A stretch of DNA of 41,982 nt from Microthrixaceae bacterium (GTDB lineage Bacteria; Actinomycetota; Acidimicrobiia; Acidimicrobiales; Acidimicrobilacustridaceae), in the NCBI GenBank assembly GCA_947449015.1, contig CANFQA010000023.1:1-41982 (forward strand). The letters run 5' to 3'. The notes beneath the pieces are model-generated. The model ran no database searches. It was not told the DNA's origin and saw only the letters and a program-made list of their open reading frames with translations. Positions 39,723 through 41,982 of the stretch are shown here, piece by piece. The translations under genes and the position numbers were made by a program. Within the stretch, counting starts at the first letter, position 1; each line of letters begins with the position of its first letter.

Positions 39723-41982
39723 CCACCGCATTGCCCAGACCCACACCGGACTTCTCTGGTGATGTGCAGCGGTTGATCACCGACTCCACGCCGTCGCGCC
39801 CTCCGCAACAAGGAGCACCGACGAGTGCGCCAAACGTGTTGCTGATCATGCTCGACGATGTCGGGTTCGGATCCTTCGGAACCTTCGGCGGCCCTGTGCC
39901 CACCCCCGGCCTCGACGCAGTTGCCGGACGTGGCCTTCGGTACAACCAGTTCCACACGACGGCGTTGTGTTCTCCGTCGCGTGCTGCACTGCTCACCGGT
40001 CGCAACCACCATTCAGTCCATATGGGTGGCATCACAGAGATTGCCAACTCGTTCCCCGGCTACGACAGCGCGATCCCGCGCGAGTCAGCCACTGTCGCCG
40101 AGGTTCTTCGCCTTTCGGGTTACAGCACCGCCTGTTTCGGCAAGTGGCATCTCACGCCGGGTTGGGAGCAGAGCCCGTCGGGACCTTTCGACCGCTGGCC
40201 GACCGGCATGGGGTTCGATCGCTTCTACGGGATCATCGGGGCTGAGGCCTCGCAGTACGAACCGCCGGTCTATGACCAGACCACGGCGATCTCGCCGCAC
40301 GTGGGGCGGCCCGACTACCACCTCACCGAAGATCTCGCCGATCGGGCGATCGAATGGATCCAACGTCAGAAGGCCTCGACCCCTGATCGACCCTTCTTCT
40401 GCTATTTCTCCACGCCTGCAGTGCATGCACCCCACCATGTGGCCCGCGAGTGGAGCGATCGTTTCGCCGGAGCATTCGACGATGGCTGGGATGTGCTCCG
40501 GCAGCACATCTACGAACGGCAAGTCGCGCTCGGAGTCATTCCTCCCGGAACCGCGCTCACTGCTCGACCCGATGAGATTCCGGCCTGGGACGAGTATCCG
40601 GATCGTTACAAGCCCGTGGCTCGTCGACTCATGGAGGTGTTCGCTGGATTCCTCGCTCATACCGACGCCCAGATCCATCGGGTGATCGAGGCCGTAGATC
40701 AACTGGGACTCACCGAGGACACGCTGGTCATCTACATCACCGGCGATAACGGGGCCTCCGCGGAGGGAACCGTGCACGGGGCGTGGAGTGCTCCAAGCTT
40801 CCAGAACGGGGTGCCCGAGGATCCCGAGTGGTTACTCGAACACATCGACGATTTCGGAACCGCCCGTTGCGAGAACCACTTCAATGTGGGTTGGGCCTGG
40901 GCGCTCGATGCACCGTTCCAATGGATGAAGCAGGTTGCCTCGCATTTCGGCGGTACCCGCAACGCCATGGCACTGTCATGGCCCGGTCACATCTCCGGTG
41001 TCGGCGAACTCCGATCGCAGTTCCATCACCTCATCGACATCGCACCAACGATCTACGCCGCTGCTGGTATCGACCTGCCGACACACGTGAACGGCATCGA
41101 GCAGATGGAGATGCATGGCACCCCGATGAACTATTCGTTCGCCGATGCAGCCGCGCCGAGCACGCGCACGTCGCAATACTTCGAGATCCTCGGCAACCGG
41201 GCGATCTATCACGAGGGCTGGATGGCCTCGTGCTTCCATGGCCGTCTGCCGTGGATCCGACTTGCCGGTTACGACTTCGACGGCGAACAGGAGCGATGGG
41301 AGCTCTACAACATCGCGGAGGATTTCTCGCAGGCGGAAGATCTCGCCGCCACCCACCCCGACAAACTGGCCGAACTGCAGCAGATCTTCCATGAGCACGC
41401 GCTCCGCTATGGCGTGTACCCATTGCGTGATCCGGGCTCACCGCGCAATGGCGACTTCGCACCCCCTCGCTCGCTCGATGGCATTGGGCGGATGACCTAC
41501 ACCGCTGCACACGTCCGGATGCCCGAATCCTCGGTGCTCAACATCAAGAACTGCTCGTTCGCGATCACGGCCGCGCTCACCATCCCCGACACCGGGGCGC
41601 ACGGTGTCATCGCCTGTCAGGGCGGATCGATGGCCGGTTGGTCGCTCTATCTCGATGGCGAAGGTGTGCCCGCCTATCACTACAACTGGTACGGCCACGA
41701 GCACACGATCGTGCGAGGCACAGACCCATTGCGTCCCGGTGACCATGAGGTACAACTCGTGTTCGCCTATGACGGCGGATTCGGTGCCGGAGGTGAGGCG
41801 AACCTGCTGGTCGACGGTGTCGTTGTGGCGAGTGGTCGTATCGAACGCACGGTGCCCTTGGTGTTCTCGATGAGTGGTGAAACCTTCGACGTGGGAGTGG
41901 ACACGGGATCGCCGGTTGGCGACTATCCCCATCAGTTCGAGTGCACGGCCACCATCGGTGGCGTCACCATCGAACGGCTCGA
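39719..41982 (+). CDS. Type I arylsulfatase (alkaline-phosphatase superfamily), cut by window end
   Basis: An open frame of about 754 codons from GTG 39719 to the window edge. NVLLIMLDDVGFGSFGTFGGPVPTPGLDAVAGRGLRYNQFHTTALCSPSRAALLTGRN holds the calcium-binding Asp pair (46-47) and the formylglycine-forming C-S-P-S-R motif at 84-88. ACFGKWHLTP and YITGDNGASAEG supply the His, Lys and D-N metal positions. An active sulfatase needs conversion of Cys84 to formylglycine; the activating enzyme is not in the window. A long C-terminal beta-rich region (after about 560) follows. Its start overlaps the preceding stop. The position next to an alkylsulfatase-like gene suggests sulfate-ester scavenging. 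Confidence 0.88.
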   Translation, partial: MTTALPRPTPDFSGDVQRLITDSTPSRPPQQGAPTSAPNVLLIMLDDVGFGSFGTFGGPVPTPGLDAVAGRGLRYNQFHTTALCSPSRAALLTGRNHHSVHMGGITEIANSFPGYDSAIPRESATVAEVLRLSGYSTACFGKWHLTPGWEQSPSGPFDRWPTGMGFDRFYGIIGAEASQYEPPVYDQTTAISPHVGRPDYHLTEDLADRAIEWIQRQKASTPDRPFFCYFSTPAVHAPHHVAREWSDRFAGAFDDGWDVLRQHIYERQVALGVIPPGTALTARPDEIPAWDEYPDRYKPVARRLMEVFAGFLAHTDAQIHRVIEAVDQLGLTEDTLVIYITGDNGASAEGTVHGAWSAPSFQNGVPEDPEWLLEHIDDFGTARCENHFNVGWAWALDAPFQWMKQVASHFGGTRNAMALSWPGHISGVGELRSQFHHLIDIAPTIYAAAGIDLPTHVNGIEQMEMHGTPMNYSFADAAAPSTRTSQYFEILGNRAIYHEGWMASCFHGRLPWIRLAGYDFDGEQERWELYNIAEDFSQAEDLAATHPDKLAELQQIFHEHALRYGVYPLRDPGSPRNGDFAPPRSLDGIGRMTYTAAHVRMPESSVLNIKNCSFAITAALTIPDTGAHGVIACQGGSMAGWSLYLDGEGVPAYHYNWYGHEHTIVRGTDPLRPGDHEVQLVFAYDGGFGAGGEANLLVDGVVVASGRIERTVPLVFSMSGETFDVGVDTGSPVGDYPHQFECTATIGGVTIERL

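Overview
The window is about 42 kb of high-GC DNA (roughly 60%) from an actinobacterium. The lineage evidence is a 6C-type small RNA, a CarD-family RNA polymerase regulator, a GuaB1-type IMPDH/GMPR protein, several F420/flavin split-barrel enzymes, a Ddn-type deazaflavin enzyme and frequent ATGA/GTGA gene overlaps. Acidimicrobiia is my best guess for the class, but this is inference. I see no rRNA, tRNA, CRISPR array, transposase or recombinase gene.

Layout. 1-3.5 kb: the end of a GNAT gene, a split-barrel oxidoreductase and a MacB-like ABC ATPase/permease pair. 3.5-9.0 kb: an accessory island. It opens with a glycosyltransferase fragment butted against an HTH-type gene. It continues as an array in which six same-orientation copies of an AT-rich core of about 38-48 bp alternate with small cargo genes: a neocarzinostatin-like secreted protein, a nucleotidyltransferase pair, two glyoxalase-fold proteins, a RibD/DHFR-like reductase and a HigBA toxin-antitoxin module. 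In at least four copies the conserved core sits inside a longer imperfect inverted repeat whose arms differ from copy to copy but stay complementary. This resembles an integron cassette array in organisation, but the sites are not canonical attC sites and no integrase is in the window. It is the main discovery candidate here.

9.0-14.9 kb: SoxR with a near-perfect SoxR box and a divergent two-gene target operon, a decayed LpqC-like esterase relic, and then singletons (FkbM methyltransferase, Ddn-like enzyme, monoacylglycerol lipase-like hydrolase, AHSA1 protein, sulfotransferase, DsbA-like protein). 15.0-19.0 kb: two paralogous Baeyer-Villiger-type monooxygenases separated by a DoxX-like membrane protein. 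19.1-22.7 kb: small housekeeping or accessory enzymes, a metallo-beta-lactamase hydrolase and a dienelactone hydrolase. 22.7-28 kb, minus strand: 6C RNA, GuaB1-like protein, and a SNF2 helicase with a small partner. 28.2-30.9 kb: a modABC molybdate transporter, divergent from a PadR-like regulator/MFS exporter pair across a shared region with two GTCA-N5-TGAC dyads 21 bp apart.

32.9-36.4 kb: LemA, HtpX-like protease, CarD-like regulator and a GT39-type membrane glycosyltransferase. 36.4-42 kb: an acyl-CoA synthetase, and then a two-gene unit of an alkylsulfatase-like MBL protein with a degenerate metal site, translationally coupled to a type I sulfatase that runs off the window end. Together the non-island genes suggest an aerobic heterotroph with F420/flavin redox chemistry, ketone oxygenation and sulfate-ester turnover. 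All functions are read from sequence motifs only.
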